In this document: positions 7,741 to 15,963 of the stretch, piece after piece
Numbering within the stretch: position 1 is the first letter of the stretch
Layout: each line of letters opens with the position of its first letter
NCBI GenBank assembly: GCA_000773965.1
Contig: JRUP01000051.1
Location: 1-43,780 of the forward strand
Reading direction: 5' to 3'
DNA from: Enterobacter cancerogenus
Lineage (GTDB): Bacteria; Pseudomonadota; Gammaproteobacteria; Enterobacterales; Enterobacteriaceae
DNA length: 43,780 nucleotides
Translations under genes and position numbers: made by a program
The notes under the pieces: model-generated
Database searches by the model: none
Seen by the model: only the letters and a program-made list of their open reading frames with translations
Told to the model about the DNA's origin: nothing

Positions 7741-9117
7741 ATGAAAATTATTATCCTCGGCGCCGGGCAGGTTGGCGGCACACTTGCTGAAAACCTGGTG
7801 GGCGAAAATAACGACATCACTGTTGTTGATACGGATGCCACCCGTCTGCGCGCGTTGCAGGACAAATTTGACCTGCGCGTGGTGCACGGTCATGGTTCCC
7901 ATCCACGTATATTGCGTGAAGCCGGTGCTGAAGATGCCGATATGCTGGTTGCTGTCACCAGTTCCGACGAAACCAACATGATTGCCTGTCAGATTGCCTA
8001 TTCGCTTTTCAATACGCCGAACCGAATTGCCCGTATTCGCGCGGCGGAATATTTGCGCGATGCCGAAAAGCTGTTTGTACCGGAAGCCGTCCCTATCGAT
8101 CATTTGATTTCACCGGAACAGTTGGTTATCGACAACATCTATCGCCTGATTCAGTATCCTGGCGCATTGCAGGTAGTTAACTTTGCCGAAGGGAAAGTGA
8201 GCCTTGCAGTAGTTAAAGCCTATTACGGTGGGCCACTGGTTGGTAACCCGTTGTCCATTTTGCGTGAACATATGCCGCATATTGATACACGCGTAGCGGC
8301 TATTTTCCGTCAGGACCGCCCTATTCGCCCTCAGGGTTCCACGATTGTCGAAGCGGGTGATGAAGTCTTCTTTATTGCCGCGAGCCAGCATATTCGCGCG
8401 GTAATGAGCGAAATGCAGCGCCTTGAGAAACCCTACAAGCGCATTATGCTGGTCGGCGGCGGCAACATCGGTTTTGGTTTGGCCCAGCGGTTGGAAAAAC
8501 AGTACAGCGTGAAGTTGATTGAACGTAATCAACAACGCGCAGCAGAACTGGCTGAGCGTCTGCACGACACCGTGGTGTTTTATGGTGATGCTTCAGATCA
8601 GGAGTTGCTCGCCGAAGAACATGTTGATCAGGTGGATCTTTTCATCGCCGTCACCAATGACGACGAAGCCAACATTATGTCGGCCATGCTCGCAAAGAAG
8701 ATGGGAGCGAAAAAGGTCATGGTTTTGATCCAGCGTCGTGCTTATGTCGATCTGGTTCAGGGTAGCGTGATCGATATTGCCATCTCTCCGCAGCAGGCCA
8801 CCATTTCCGCCCTGCTTGGTCACGTGCGCAAGGCAGATATTGTTGGCGTCTCCTCACTGCGACGTGGCATTGCCGAAGCCATTGAAGCTATTGCGCACGG
8901 TGAAGAGACCACTTCCCGTGTAGTGGGTCGTTTAATTGAAGATATCAAACTACCGCCGGGTACGATTATTGGCGCTGTCGTACGTGGCGATGAAGTGATC
9001 ATTGCTAACGACAACGTACGTATTGAACAGGGCGATCATGTCATTATGTTCCTGACAGATAAGAAGTTTGTCCCCGATGTTGAACGTCTCTTCCAGCCAA
9101 GTCCTTTCTTCCTCTAA
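7741..9117 (+). CDS. trkA: Trk potassium uptake system peripheral NAD-binding protein TrkA
   Basis: TrkA is the cytoplasmic regulatory subunit that gates the TrkH/TrkG potassium channels. The 458 residues form two tandem RCK units. Each begins with a dinucleotide-binding loop (GAGQVGG at about 8 and GGGNIGFG at about 239) and each is followed by a TrkA-C domain. Acidic residues after the second strand (VDTDATRL, IERNQQR) fit NAD(H) binding. Length equals the E. coli protein. The membrane partner TrkH is not in this window. Confidence 0.97.
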   Translation: MKIIILGAGQVGGTLAENLVGENNDITVVDTDATRLRALQDKFDLRVVHGHGSHPRILREAGAEDADMLVAVTSSDETNMIACQIAYSLFNTPNRIARIRAAEYLRDAEKLFVPEAVPIDHLISPEQLVIDNIYRLIQYPGALQVVNFAEGKVSLAVVKAYYGGPLVGNPLSILREHMPHIDTRVAAIFRQDRPIRPQGSTIVEAGDEVFFIAASQHIRAVMSEMQRLEKPYKRIMLVGGGNIGFGLAQRLEKQYSVKLIERNQQRAAELAERLHDTVVFYGDASDQELLAEEHVDQVDLFIAVTNDDEANIMSAMLAKKMGAKKVMVLIQRRAYVDLVQGSVIDIAISPQQATISALLGHVRKADIVGVSSLRRGIAEAIEAIAHGEETTSRVVGRLIEDIKLPPGTIIGAVVRGDEVIIANDNVRIEQGDHVIMFLTDKKFVPDVERLFQPSPFFL

Positions 9118-9123
9118 ATCGCC

Positions 9124-9150
9124 GCGGGCGTTTGCCCGCCGTGATAATTT
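9124..9150 (+). terminator. Possible weak terminator after trkA
   Basis: GCGGGC and GCCCGC form a 6-bp all-GC stem with a four-base loop seven bases after the trkA stop. The downstream bases (GTGATAATTTT) give only a poor U-tract, delayed by several bases, so termination strength is doubtful. Confidence 0.4.
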
Positions 9151-9228
9151 TGCTTAATCCGCTGTTATCATGGCAATTGCACAAAGGTTTGTTAGACTTT
9201 AGCCATTGGCCAAGGCAAGGAGATAACA

Positions 9229-9642
9229 ATGAGTTTATTCAAAGAGTTTCGTGATTTTGCAATGCGTGGGAACGTGGTGGATTTGGCAGTCGGTGTGATT
9301 ATTGGTGCCGCTTTCGGCAAGATTGTTTCATCACTGGTCGCGAATATCATCATGCCACCACTGGGATTACTGATTGGCGGAGTCGATTTTAAACAGTTTA
9401 AGTGGGTCCTAAAACCGGCCGAGGGTGATGTACCTGCTGTCGTAATGGAATACGGTAACTTTATTCAAACCATTTTTGATTTTGTCATCGTCGCCTTTGC
9501 CATCTTTATGGCCATTAAGCTGATGAACAAGCTGTATCAGAAGAAAGAAGTTGAAAAACCAGCGCCAAAACCAACCAACGAAGAAGTGTTGCTCACTGAA
9601 ATTCGCGATCTGTTGAAACAGCAGAACAGCGATAAACTGTGA
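9229..9642 (+). CDS. mscL: Large-conductance mechanosensitive channel MscL
   Basis: MscL forms a homopentameric inner-membrane pore that opens under membrane tension and releases solutes on osmotic downshock. The 137-residue protein has the amphipathic N-terminal helix MSLFKEFRDFAMRGN and TM1 with the pore-lining small residues VDLAVGVIIGAAFG (about 16-45). A periplasmic loop, TM2 (about 75-100) and a cytoplasmic helical bundle ending EIRDLLKQQ follow. AAGGAGATAACA precedes the ATG. Its terminator overlaps the reading frame of the convergent arfA. Confidence 0.97.
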   Translation: MSLFKEFRDFAMRGNVVDLAVGVIIGAAFGKIVSSLVANIIMPPLGLLIGGVDFKQFKWVLKPAEGDVPAVVMEYGNFIQTIFDFVIVAFAIFMAIKLMNKLYQKKEVEKPAPKPTNEEVLLTEIRDLLKQQNSDKL

Positions 9643-9878
9643 TAAAAAAGCCGCCAAGTCCAGGCGGCTTTTTTGTCTGTAAAGCAGAAGGCCAGTGATA
9701 AACTTTTCTGCTTATCACTGGCCTCCCAGTTTCTACCCTTCGCATGTTTATCTTTACGTCGGTAGCTGCCTTTCCCTTTCTGATTCTGTTCAACTCGCTG
9801 ACGAAACAGCGGATCATGTAACAGTGCCTCCAAAGCGTTATCGTTAATCTTGCCTTTGCGATGCTGATAGCGACTCAT
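9537..9878 (-). CDS. arfA: Alternative ribosome-rescue factor ArfA (frame reads through RNA hairpins)
   Basis: ArfA recruits RF2 to ribosomes stalled on mRNAs lacking a stop codon and backs up tmRNA. Residues 1-55 match E. coli ArfA closely, with ALLHDPLFRQRVE and the basic segment KGKGSYRRKDKHAKGRNWEAS that occupies the mRNA channel. The open frame continues to residue 113, but the part past about 55 is hairpin-encoded and then antisense to mscL, so it is unlikely to be made. E. coli arfA mRNA is known to be cut by RNase III within the coding region, giving a non-stop message whose product is tagged by tmRNA; the same architecture is present here. GGAGG precedes the ATG. The functional part is about 9714-9878. 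Confidence 0.85.
   Translation of the reverse strand: MSRYQHRKGKINDNALEALLHDPLFRQRVEQNQKGKGSYRRKDKHAKGRNWEASDKQKSLSLAFCFTDKKAAWTWRLFYHSLSLFCCFNRSRISVSNTSSLVGFGAGFSTSFF
9644..9674 (+). terminator. Bidirectional intrinsic terminator of mscL, inside the arfA frame
   Basis: Two bases after the mscL stop, AAAAAAGCCGCC is mirrored by GGCGGCTTTTTT across a seven-base loop. It can therefore act as a terminator on both strands. On the minus strand it falls at arfA codons 69-79, so arfA transcripts should end before reaching a stop codon. Confidence 0.88.
9689..9724 (-). promoter_or_regulatory. RNase III-type stem-loop within arfA
   Basis: A perfect 13-bp inverted repeat (9689-9701 with 9712-9724) encloses a 10-base loop and coincides with arfA codons 52-64. 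Its position matches the end of the conserved functional part of ArfA, where E. coli arfA mRNA is known to be cleaved by RNase III. Cleavage here would create the non-stop transcript that makes ArfA synthesis depend on tmRNA failure. Confidence 0.75.
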
Positions 9879-9928
9879 AGTGTCCTCCGGTTAATAATGG
9901 CGCAACTATAGGCTTTCCTGCGTGAAAT

Positions 9929-10366
9929 TCAATCCTTGCTACAACAAATTTCCACCTGCGGCTCTTCACCTTTTTCCAGCGCTTCAAGAATAGAACAGCA
10001 GGCGCTGCTATGTAGATCCCCGCAACAGGTCGCGGCTAAACGTTCTAATGAGCGCTGAATGGTTTGCAACTCGGCAATCATGCCATTCACTTCATCCAGA
10101 CGCCTGGCCACGATCGCTTTGGACTCCTGGCAGGTATGGTGCTCGGGATCGATACAGATCGATAATAAACCGCGGATCGAATCTAGGCTGAAACCGAGCT
10201 GACGCCCATAGCGGATAAAGCGTAAGCGCTGAAGATCATCATCGTTATAGAGACGGAATCCGCCTTCAGTGCGAATCTCATGATCCATCATTTGCTGCTT
10301 TTCATAAAAACGTATGGTGTCAGGTGTAACGTCAGCAAGTTTAGCCAGCTGGCCAATTTTATACAT
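9929..10366 (-). CDS. zntR: Zn(II)-responsive MerR-family regulator ZntR
   Basis: ZntR activates the zinc/cadmium/lead exporter gene zntA by twisting its over-long promoter spacer. The 145-residue protein has the MerR winged helix (IGQLAKLADVTPDTIRFYEKQ), a long dimerisation helix, and the metal-binding cysteines in HHTCQES, ATCCGDLHSSACCS and a CC pair near the C-terminus. I moved the start 17 codons into the open frame, to the ATG one base after the yhdN stop (TAAcATG). This gives the family length and begins MYKIGQLA like E. coli MYRIGELA. zntA is not in the window. Confidence 0.93.
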   Translation of the reverse strand: MYKIGQLAKLADVTPDTIRFYEKQQMMDHEIRTEGGFRLYNDDDLQRLRFIRYGRQLGFSLDSIRGLLSICIDPEHHTCQESKAIVARRLDEVNGMIAELQTIQRSLERLAATCCGDLHSSACCSILEALEKGEEPQVEICCSKD

Positions 10367-10367
10367 G

Positions 10368-10739
10368 TTACTTCTCCTGCAGCAGACGGTGCCGAATGGC
10401 ACCGCCATATTCACCACGTAAAAAATCTGTGCTCATTCCGGCCTGCTGTAACTTCATCTCCAGCAGAGTTAATCTTTTTTTGAGTTCACTGGCTTGATGA
10501 CCGTCAGGATCCAAATGCTGTAAAAGATCGTTGAGTTGCACAGCTTCGCGGCGCATTTCAAGTTCAGGGGGTAAAAAACCTGAGTTTTTCAGTAATCGAT
10601 ATGCCGTACGTAACTCAGGCGGCACGCCACTTTCGTCTTCGAGCTGTAAAGGTGCACCTTCACCCGGTAGATTACTCAGTTCACCTTTTTCCTGCGCGGC
10701 GCGTATCTGCTGTTCTACCAGCTGGTCAATTAACCACAT
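10368..10739 (-). CDS. yhdN: YhdN, DUF1992 family protein
   Basis: The 123-residue, mostly helical protein belongs to DUF1992, a domain also found in the DnaJ-like DNAJC28 proteins. It starts MWLIDQLVEQQI and has the family's LPGEGAPLQLEDES segment near residue 25, which is rich in Gly/Pro. Function is unknown. It is cotranscribed with zntR, one base apart, and follows the rplQ terminator, as in E. coli. Confidence 0.88.
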   Translation of the reverse strand: MWLIDQLVEQQIRAAQEKGELSNLPGEGAPLQLEDESGVPPELRTAYRLLKNSGFLPPELEMRREAVQLNDLLQHLDPDGHQASELKKRLTLLEMKLQQAGMSTDFLRGEYGGAIRHRLLQEK

Positions 10740-10810
10740 AATGAACCTCTACGATTTACAACAGCGTTCAGCATAGCGAAAGATGGGGGGGATGGGGAAT
10801 TGGAGACAAT

Positions 10811-10836
10811 AAAAAACCCGCCGAAGCGGGTTTTCT
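10811..10836 (-). terminator. Alpha operon terminator after rplQ
   Basis: On the minus strand ACCCGC and GCGGGT enclose TTCG, a stable tetraloop, followed by a T-run (TTTTTT). It lies 14 bases past the rplQ stop, closing the alpha operon. Confidence 0.85.
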
Positions 10837-10849
10837 ACGTTACTGCAAA

Positions 10850-11236
10850 TTACTCTGCAGCAGCTTCTGCTTGAGCTTCTGGACGATCAACCAGCTCGAT
10901 GTAAGCCATCGGAGCGTTGTCACCAGCACGGAAGCCACACTTCAGAATACGAGTGTAACCACCGGCACGGCTCGCGAAACGCGGGCCCAGCTCGTTAAAC
11001 AGTTTTGCCACGATCTCGTTATCACGAGTGCGGGCGAATGCCAGACGACGATTAGCTACGCTGTCGGTCTTGGCAAGAGTAATCAGCGGCTCAACTACGC
11101 GACGCAGTTCTTTGGCTTTCGGCAGAGTCGTTTTGATGATCTCGTGACGAACCAGAGAACCGGCCATGTTGCGGAACATAGCCTGACGATGGCTGCTGTT
11201 GCGGTTCAGTTGACGACCACTCTTACGATGGCGCAT
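10850..11236 (-). CDS. rplQ: 50S ribosomal protein L17
   Basis: L17 is a large-subunit protein near the tunnel exit side of 23S rRNA. The 128-residue product begins MRHRKSGRQLNRNSSHRQAM, the highly basic family signature. It ends in an Ala/Glu-rich tail (AQAEAAAE) that varies among enterobacteria. It is the last gene of the alpha operon, 40 bp after rpoA. Confidence 0.97.
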   Translation of the reverse strand: MRHRKSGRQLNRNSSHRQAMFRNMAGSLVRHEIIKTTLPKAKELRRVVEPLITLAKTDSVANRRLAFARTRDNEIVAKLFNELGPRFASRAGGYTRILKCGFRAGDNAPMAYIELVDRPEAQAEAAAE

Positions 11237-11276
11237 GACCTTATCCTTCTCAGTGAAACCTTAACCTGTGATCTGA

Positions 11277-12266
11277 TTATTCATCAGCAATGCTTGCTGG
11301 TGGCCAGTTTTCCAGGCGCATGCCCAGAGACAAACCACGTGAAGCGAGCACATCTTTAATCTCAGTAAGAGATTTTTTACCAAGGTTAGGCGTTTTAAGC
11401 AGCTCAACCTCGGTACGCTGTACCAGATCACCGATGTAGTGGATAGCTTCTGCCTTGAGGCAGTTAGCAGAGCGGACAGTCAATTCCAGATCGTCAACAG
11501 GGCGCAGCAGGATCGGATCGAATTCTGGTTTCTCTTCTTTCACTTCCGGCTGACGTACATCACGTAAGTCAACGAAAGCTTCCAGTTGTTCTGCCAGGAT
11601 GGTAGCCGCACGACGAATCGCCTCTTCAGGATCGATTGTGCCGTTGGTTTCCATTTCGATGACCAGCTTGTCCAGGTCGGTGCGCTGTTCTACACGCGCT
11701 GCTTCAACATTGTAGGCGATACGGTCTACAGGGCTGTAGCAAGCGTCAACCAACAGACGGCCGATTGGGCGCTCATCTTCTTCCGAATGAATTCGGGCAG
11801 AAGCCGGCACATAACCACGACCACGCTGAACTTTGATACGCATGCTAATAGATGCGTTTTCATCGGTCAGATGGCAGATCACATGCTGTGGCTTGACGAT
11901 TTCGACATCACCGTCGTGGGTGATATCGGCTGCAGTCACAGGGCCAATGCCAGATTTATTCAAAGTAAGGATGACTTCATCTTTACCCTGAACTCTTACC
12001 GCCAGCCCTTTCAGATTGAGCAGGATTTCCAGGATATCTTCCTGTACGCCCTCTTTGGTGGAGTACTCGTGGAGCACGCCATCGATCTCAACCTCGGTCA
12101 CCGCGCAACCCGGCATGGAAGAAAGCAGAATACGGCGCAGTGCGTTGCCAAGAGTATGGCCAAAGCCACGCTCTAACGGCTCAAGGGTCACCTTGGCGTG
12201 CGTCGAACTCACTTGCTCGATATCTACCAGGCGCGGTTTTAGAAACTCTGTCACAGAACCCTGCAT
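11277..12266 (-). CDS. rpoA: DNA-directed RNA polymerase alpha subunit
   Basis: Alpha dimerises to nucleate RNA polymerase assembly and contacts UP elements and activators. The 329 residues comprise the N-terminal assembly domain (about 1-235; [20 protein letters not shown]), a flexible linker ([11 protein letters not shown]) and the C-terminal domain with the helix-hairpin-helix ([22 protein letters not shown] split over about 285-310). Length is identical to E. coli. It lies between rpsD and rplQ in the alpha operon. Confidence 0.98.
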
Positions 12267-12291
12267 TGTGTCCTCTCTTTGGTACTAAGCT

Positions 12292-12912
12292 TTACTTAGA
12301 GTAAAGCTCGACGATCAGGTGTTCGTTAATGTCCGCAGACAGATCAGTACGTTCAGGAATACGCTTGAACACACCTTCCATCTTAGTCGCATCAACTTCC
12401 AGCCAGGTTGGCTTTTCACGCTGCTCAGCCAGCTCCAGAGCGGCCTTCACGCGAGATTGCTGTTTGGCTTTCTCACGGATGCTAACGACATCATTCGGAG
12501 ATACCTGATAAGAAGCGATGTTAACAACGCGACCGTTCACCAGGATAGATTTATGGCTAACCAGCTGACGTGCTTCTGCACGAGTGGCACCAAAGCCCAT
12601 ACGGTAAACAACGTTATCCAGACGACCTTCCAGCAGAGCCAACAGGTTTTCACCGGTGTTGCCTTTCAGACGTGCTGCTTCTTTGTAGTAGTTACGGAAC
12701 TGACGCTCAAGCACGCCGTACATACGACGAACTTTCTGCTTTTCACGTAACTGACCGCCGTAGTCAGACAGACGCGGTTTACGCGCACCGTGCTGGCCAG
12801 GTGGTTGTTCAATTTTGCACTTGGTATCGATCGCGCGAACGCCAGACTTAAGGAATAAGTCGGTGCCCTCACGACGGCTCAGCTTGAGCTTAGGACCCAA
12901 ATATCTTGCCAT
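12292..12912 (-). CDS. rpsD: 30S ribosomal protein S4
   Basis: S4 is a primary 16S-binding assembly protein and part of the mRNA entry helicase site; it also represses the alpha operon. The 206 residues begin MARYLGPKLKLSRREGTDLF. They contain the S4 RNA-binding domain (RLDNVVYRMGFGATRAEARQ near 95-115, then LVSHKSILVNGRVVNIAS). Its own repression target is the leader upstream of rpsM. Confidence 0.98.
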   Translation of the reverse strand: MARYLGPKLKLSRREGTDLFLKSGVRAIDTKCKIEQPPGQHGARKPRLSDYGGQLREKQKVRRMYGVLERQFRNYYKEAARLKGNTGENLLALLEGRLDNVVYRMGFGATRAEARQLVSHKSILVNGRVVNIASYQVSPNDVVSIREKAKQQSRVKAALELAEQREKPTWLEVDATKMEGVFKRIPERTDLSADINEHLIVELYSK

Positions 12913-12943
12913 TTTCTTTCTCCAACTAACCTAAAAACGGGCG

Positions 12944-13333
12944 TTAAACGCGACGTTTTTTCGGCGGACGACAACCGTTGTGAGGGATTGGAGTCACATC
13001 AGTAATATTAGTGATGCGGAAACCAGCAGCGTTCAGAGCACGAATTGTTGATTCGCGACCTGGACCTGGACCCTTAACCATAACTTCCAGATTCTTAATA
13101 CCGTAATCTTTCACTGCTTCTGCACAGCGCTCTGCAGCTACCTGAGCAGCAAACGGAGTAGATTTACGTGAACCGCGGAAACCGGAACCACCGGCGGTTG
13201 CCCAACCCAGTGCGTTACCCTGACGATCAGTGATGGTAACGATGGTGTTGTTAAAAGATGCATGGACATGAGCCACGCCATCTGAGACTTGCTTTCTTAC
13301 ACGCTTGCGTGCACGAACTGGTGCCTTTGCCAT
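12944..13333 (-). CDS. rpsK: 30S ribosomal protein S11
   Basis: S11 lies on the platform of the small subunit near the E-site codon. The 129-residue protein has the family core VAHVHASFNNTIVTITDRQG and the C-terminal basic tail IPHNGCRPPKKRRV. It is preceded by rpsM (16 bp) and followed by rpsD (31 bp) in the alpha operon. Confidence 0.98.
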   Translation of the reverse strand: MAKAPVRARKRVRKQVSDGVAHVHASFNNTIVTITDRQGNALGWATAGGSGFRGSRKSTPFAAQVAAERCAEAVKDYGIKNLEVMVKGPGPGRESTIRALNAAGFRITNITDVTPIPHNGCRPPKKRRV

Positions 13334-13349
13334 TATTTACTCACCCCGA

Positions 13350-13706
13350 TTATTTCTTGATCGGTTTACGCGGACCCTTACGGGTACGTGCATTGGTCTT
13401 AGTACGCTGACCGCGAACTGGCAGACCACGACGATGGCGTAAACCACGATAGCAACCAAGGTCCATCAGACGCTTGATGCTCAGGGTGATTTCACGGCGC
13501 AGATCACCTTCAACAACGAATTTACCAACTGCTTCACGCAGCTGTTCAATTTGTTCTTCAGACAGCTCTCTGATCTTAACATTTTCAGCGATACCCGTTG
13601 AAGCGCAGATGGCTTTAGAACGGGTCTTGCCGATACCGAAGATCGAAGTTAATGCGATTACGGTATGTTTTTGATCAGGAATGTTAATGCCTGCTATACG
13701 GGCCAC
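13350..13706 (-). CDS. rpsM: 30S ribosomal protein S13
   Basis: S13 is in the head of the 30S subunit and contacts the P-site tRNA and the L5 bridge. The 118 residues include ARIAGINIPDQK at the start, a helix-two-turns-helix region and the basic tail RTKTNARTRKGPRKPIKK. The start codon is GTG with GGAG upstream, as in E. coli. This GTG is the initiation site at which S4 represses the alpha operon. Confidence 0.98.
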   Translation of the reverse strand: MARIAGINIPDQKHTVIALTSIFGIGKTRSKAICASTGIAENVKIRELSEEQIEQLREAVGKFVVEGDLRREITLSIKRLMDLGCYRGLRHRRGLPVRGQRTKTNARTRKGPRKPIKK

Positions 13707-13790
13707 TATGCACTCCTATAATTAAATAAATGCGTCCCATGCTGAAAAGCCCGTTTTCAGGATACTCAAATGGTAACGCATCGACATACA
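13690..13790 (-). promoter_or_regulatory. Alpha operon leader, S4 translational repression pseudoknot
   Basis: The minus-strand text ahead of rpsM (GAGTATCCTGAAAACGGGCT, CTTTTCAGCATGGG, then GGAGTGCATAGTGGCCCG) closely resembles the E. coli alpha leader as I remember it. CTGAAAA and TTTTCAG form the main stem. In E. coli this RNA folds into a pseudoknot that S4 traps, blocking rpsM initiation. The identification rests on sequence likeness and position. Confidence 0.78.
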
Positions 13791-13805
13791 AAAGATTGGC
13801 TGGCT

Positions 13806-13834
13806 AATCTAGCCAGCTCAACCCGACTTTGCAA
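13806..13834 (-). promoter_or_regulatory. Alpha operon promoter
   Basis: On the minus strand TTGCAA (13829-13834) is followed after 17 bp by TAGATT (13806-13811). The same region holds the palindromic GCTGGCTA/TAGCCAGC (13799-13817), which overlaps the -10 and could also form a hairpin at the end of spc transcripts. Its position between rpmJ and rpsM matches the known alpha promoter. Confidence 0.72.
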
Positions 13835-13852
13835 GAAAAATATGTGACAATA

Positions 13853-13969
13853 TCAGCCTTGGCGCTGTTTATGCTTTGGCTCGGCGCTGCAAATCACACG
13901 TACGACACCGTCGCGGCGGATGATTTTGCAGTTACGACATAATTTCTTGACGGAAGCACGAACTTTCAT
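13853..13969 (-). CDS. rpmJ: 50S ribosomal protein L36
   Basis: L36 is the smallest large-subunit protein and stabilises 23S domain folding. The 38 codons begin MKVRASVKKLCRNCK and end AEPKHKQRQG. The zinc ligands CxxC (11, 14), Cys27 and His are intact, so this is the zinc-containing type rather than the zinc-independent paralogue. It closes the spc operon, 32 bp after secY. No other frame competes here. Confidence 0.96.
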   Translation of the reverse strand: MKVRASVKKLCRNCKIIRRDGVVRVICSAEPKHKQRQG

Positions 13970-14001
13970 TTTTACTCTCCGTAACTTCTCAAGCGCCTGA
14001 A

Positions 14002-15333
14002 TTAACGGCCGTAGCCTTTCAGGTTTGCTTTCTTCAATGCAGACTCATACTGACTCGACATCATCAGAGTTTGCACTTGAGCCATAAAGTCCATGATGAC
14101 AACCACTACGATAAGCAGCGATGTGCCGCCAAAGTAGAAGGGAACCTTCATGGCATCACGCATGAACTCCGGGATCAGGCAGATAAAGGTAATGTACAGT
14201 GCGCCGATTAAGGTCAAACGTGTCATTACTTTATCGATATACTTCGCCGTTTGCTCTCCCGGACGAATTCCCGGTACGAATGCTCCAGACTTCTTCAAGT
14301 TATCAGCTGTTTCACGTGGGTTGAAAACCAACGCCGTGTAGAAGAAACAGAAGAAGATGATTGCAGTCGCATAGAGTAGCACATAAAGCGGCTGTCCTGG
14401 TTGCAAATACAGCGAAATTGTTGTCAGCCAGTTCCAACCGGTTCCGCCCCCGAACCATGACGCGATGGTTGCTGGGAACAGAATAATGCTGGAAGCAAAG
14501 ATAGCCGGAATTACACCCGCCATATTCACTTTCAACGGTAAATGTGTGCTCTGTGCAGCATATACACGACGACCTTGCTGACGTTTAGCGTAGTTGACCA
14601 CAATGCGGCGCTGGCCACGCTCAACGAAAATAACAAAGAACGTCACTGCAAATACAAGAACTGCAACCAACAGCAACAGGAGGAAGTGCAGGTCACCTTG
14701 CCGCGCTTGCTCGATGGTATGGCCAATGGCCGGCGGGAGGCCCGCAACAATACCTGCGAAGATAATGATCGAGATACCGTTACCGATACCTCGTTCAGTA
14801 ATCTGTTCGCCCAGCCACATCAGGAACATTGTCCCGGTAACCAGACTTACAACAGCGGTAAAGTAGAATGCGAAACCTGGATTCATTACCAGACCTTGCA
14901 TTCCAGGCATATTCGGCAGACCGGTAGCAATACCGATCGACTGGAATACAGCCAGAACCAGGGTGCCATAGCGAGTGTACTGGCTAATCTTACGACGACC
15001 AGCTTCACCCTCTTTCTTAATCTCGGCCAACGCGGGATGAACCACCGTCAGCAACTGGATAATAATAGAGGCCGAAATATACGGCATAATACCCAGTGCG
15101 AAGATTGAGGCACGACTGAGAGCACCACCAGAGAACATGTTGAACATTTCAATGATGGTGCCACGCTGTTGCTCAAGCAGTTTGGCAAGTACAGTGGCAT
15201 CGATACCAGGGATTGGAATAAAAGAGCCAATACGGAAGACAATCAGTGCACCGATAACAAACAAAAGTCTGCGCTTCAGTTCACCAAAGCCACCTTTGGC
15301 ACTTTGAAAATCTAATCCCGGTTGCTTTGCCAT
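14002..15333 (-). CDS. secY: Protein translocase subunit SecY
   Basis: SecY is the inner-membrane channel of the Sec translocon and works with SecE, SecG and SecA. The 443 residues form ten predicted membrane helices. The plug region follows TM1 and contains FIPIPGID. The long cytoplasmic loop IFVERGQRRIVVNYAKRQQG (about 240-260) contacts SecA and the ribosome, and the C-terminal tail ends LKGYGR. It follows rplO by 7 bp, the standard spc operon position. Confidence 0.98.
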   Translation of the reverse strand: MAKQPGLDFQSAKGGFGELKRRLLFVIGALIVFRIGSFIPIPGIDATVLAKLLEQQRGTIIEMFNMFSGGALSRASIFALGIMPYISASIIIQLLTVVHPALAEIKKEGEAGRRKISQYTRYGTLVLAVFQSIGIATGLPNMPGMQGLVMNPGFAFYFTAVVSLVTGTMFLMWLGEQITERGIGNGISIIIFAGIVAGLPPAIGHTIEQARQGDLHFLLLLLVAVLVFAVTFFVIFVERGQRRIVVNYAKRQQGRRVYAAQSTHLPLKVNMAGVIPAIFASSIILFPATIASWFGGGTGWNWLTTISLYLQPGQPLYVLLYATAIIFFCFFYTALVFNPRETADNLKKSGAFVPGIRPGEQTAKYIDKVMTRLTLIGALYITFICLIPEFMRDAMKVPFYFGGTSLLIVVVVIMDFMAQVQTLMMSSQYESALKKANLKGYGR

Positions 15334-15340
15334 CTGCTAC

Positions 15341-15775
15341 TTATTCCTCGATTTTACCGCCAGCAGCTTCGATTGCAGCACGCGCACCTTTAGTGACACG
15401 CAGACCACGAATCGTTACCGGTGCAGAAACTTCACCAGACAGAATCACTTTCGCGAACTCGATCTGAACACCGATGATGTTGGCTGCTTTCAGAGTATTC
15501 AGGTCAACAATACCGCCTTCAACTTTCGCCAGGTCAGACAGACGAACTTCTGCAGTGACCATTGCTTTGCGAGAGGTGAAACCGAATTTCGGCAGACGAC
15601 GATACAGAGGCATCTGACCACCCTCGAAACCGCGACGTACGCCACCGCCAGAACGAGAGTTCTGACCTTTGTGACCACGACCACCGGTTTTACCGAGGCC
15701 AGAACCGATACCACGACCCAGACGCTTAGAAGCGTGTTTAGACCCTTCGGCCGGAGACAGAGTGTTTAAGCGCAT
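15341..15775 (-). CDS. rplO: 50S ribosomal protein L15
   Basis: L15 is a late-assembly large-subunit protein with a long Gly/Arg-rich extension that threads into 23S rRNA. The 144 residues begin MRLNTLSPAEGSKHASKRLG and include GRGHKGQNSRSGGGVRRGFEGGQ split across about 30-55. It is 3 bp downstream of rpmD and 7 bp upstream of secY. Confidence 0.98.
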   Translation of the reverse strand: MRLNTLSPAEGSKHASKRLGRGIGSGLGKTGGRGHKGQNSRSGGGVRRGFEGGQMPLYRRLPKFGFTSRKAMVTAEVRLSDLAKVEGGIVDLNTLKAANIIGVQIEFAKVILSGEVSAPVTIRGLRVTKGARAAIEAAGGKIEE

Positions 15776-15778
15776 CTC

Positions 15779-15958
15779 TTACTCCTCCACTTTCAGCATG
15801 TAGGAAATCGCGTTAACCATACCGCGCACTGCTGGCGTGTCTTCACGCTCAACGGTATGACCAATACGACGCAGACCCAAGCCAACCAGAGTGGCTTTGT
15901 GCTTAGGCAGGCGGCCGATTGAACTGCGGGTTTGTGTAATTTTAATAGTCTTAGCCAT
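15779..15958 (-). CDS. rpmD: 50S ribosomal protein L30
   Basis: The 59 codons translate to MAKTIKITQTRSSIGRLPKH at the N-terminus, followed by KATLVGLGLRRIGHTVERED, the ferredoxin-like L30 fold. It fits exactly between rpsE (5 bp gap) and rplO (3 bp gap). TAA ends the frame. Confidence 0.95.
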   Translation of the reverse strand: MAKTIKITQTRSSIGRLPKHKATLVGLGLRRIGHTVEREDTPAVRGMVNAISYMLKVEE

Positions 15959-15963
15959 CGTGA

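Noticed and set aside
7077..7865. A 262-codon minus-strand frame opposite rsmB and trkA
   Set aside because: It spans two certain genes and their junction, and its translation shows no domain.
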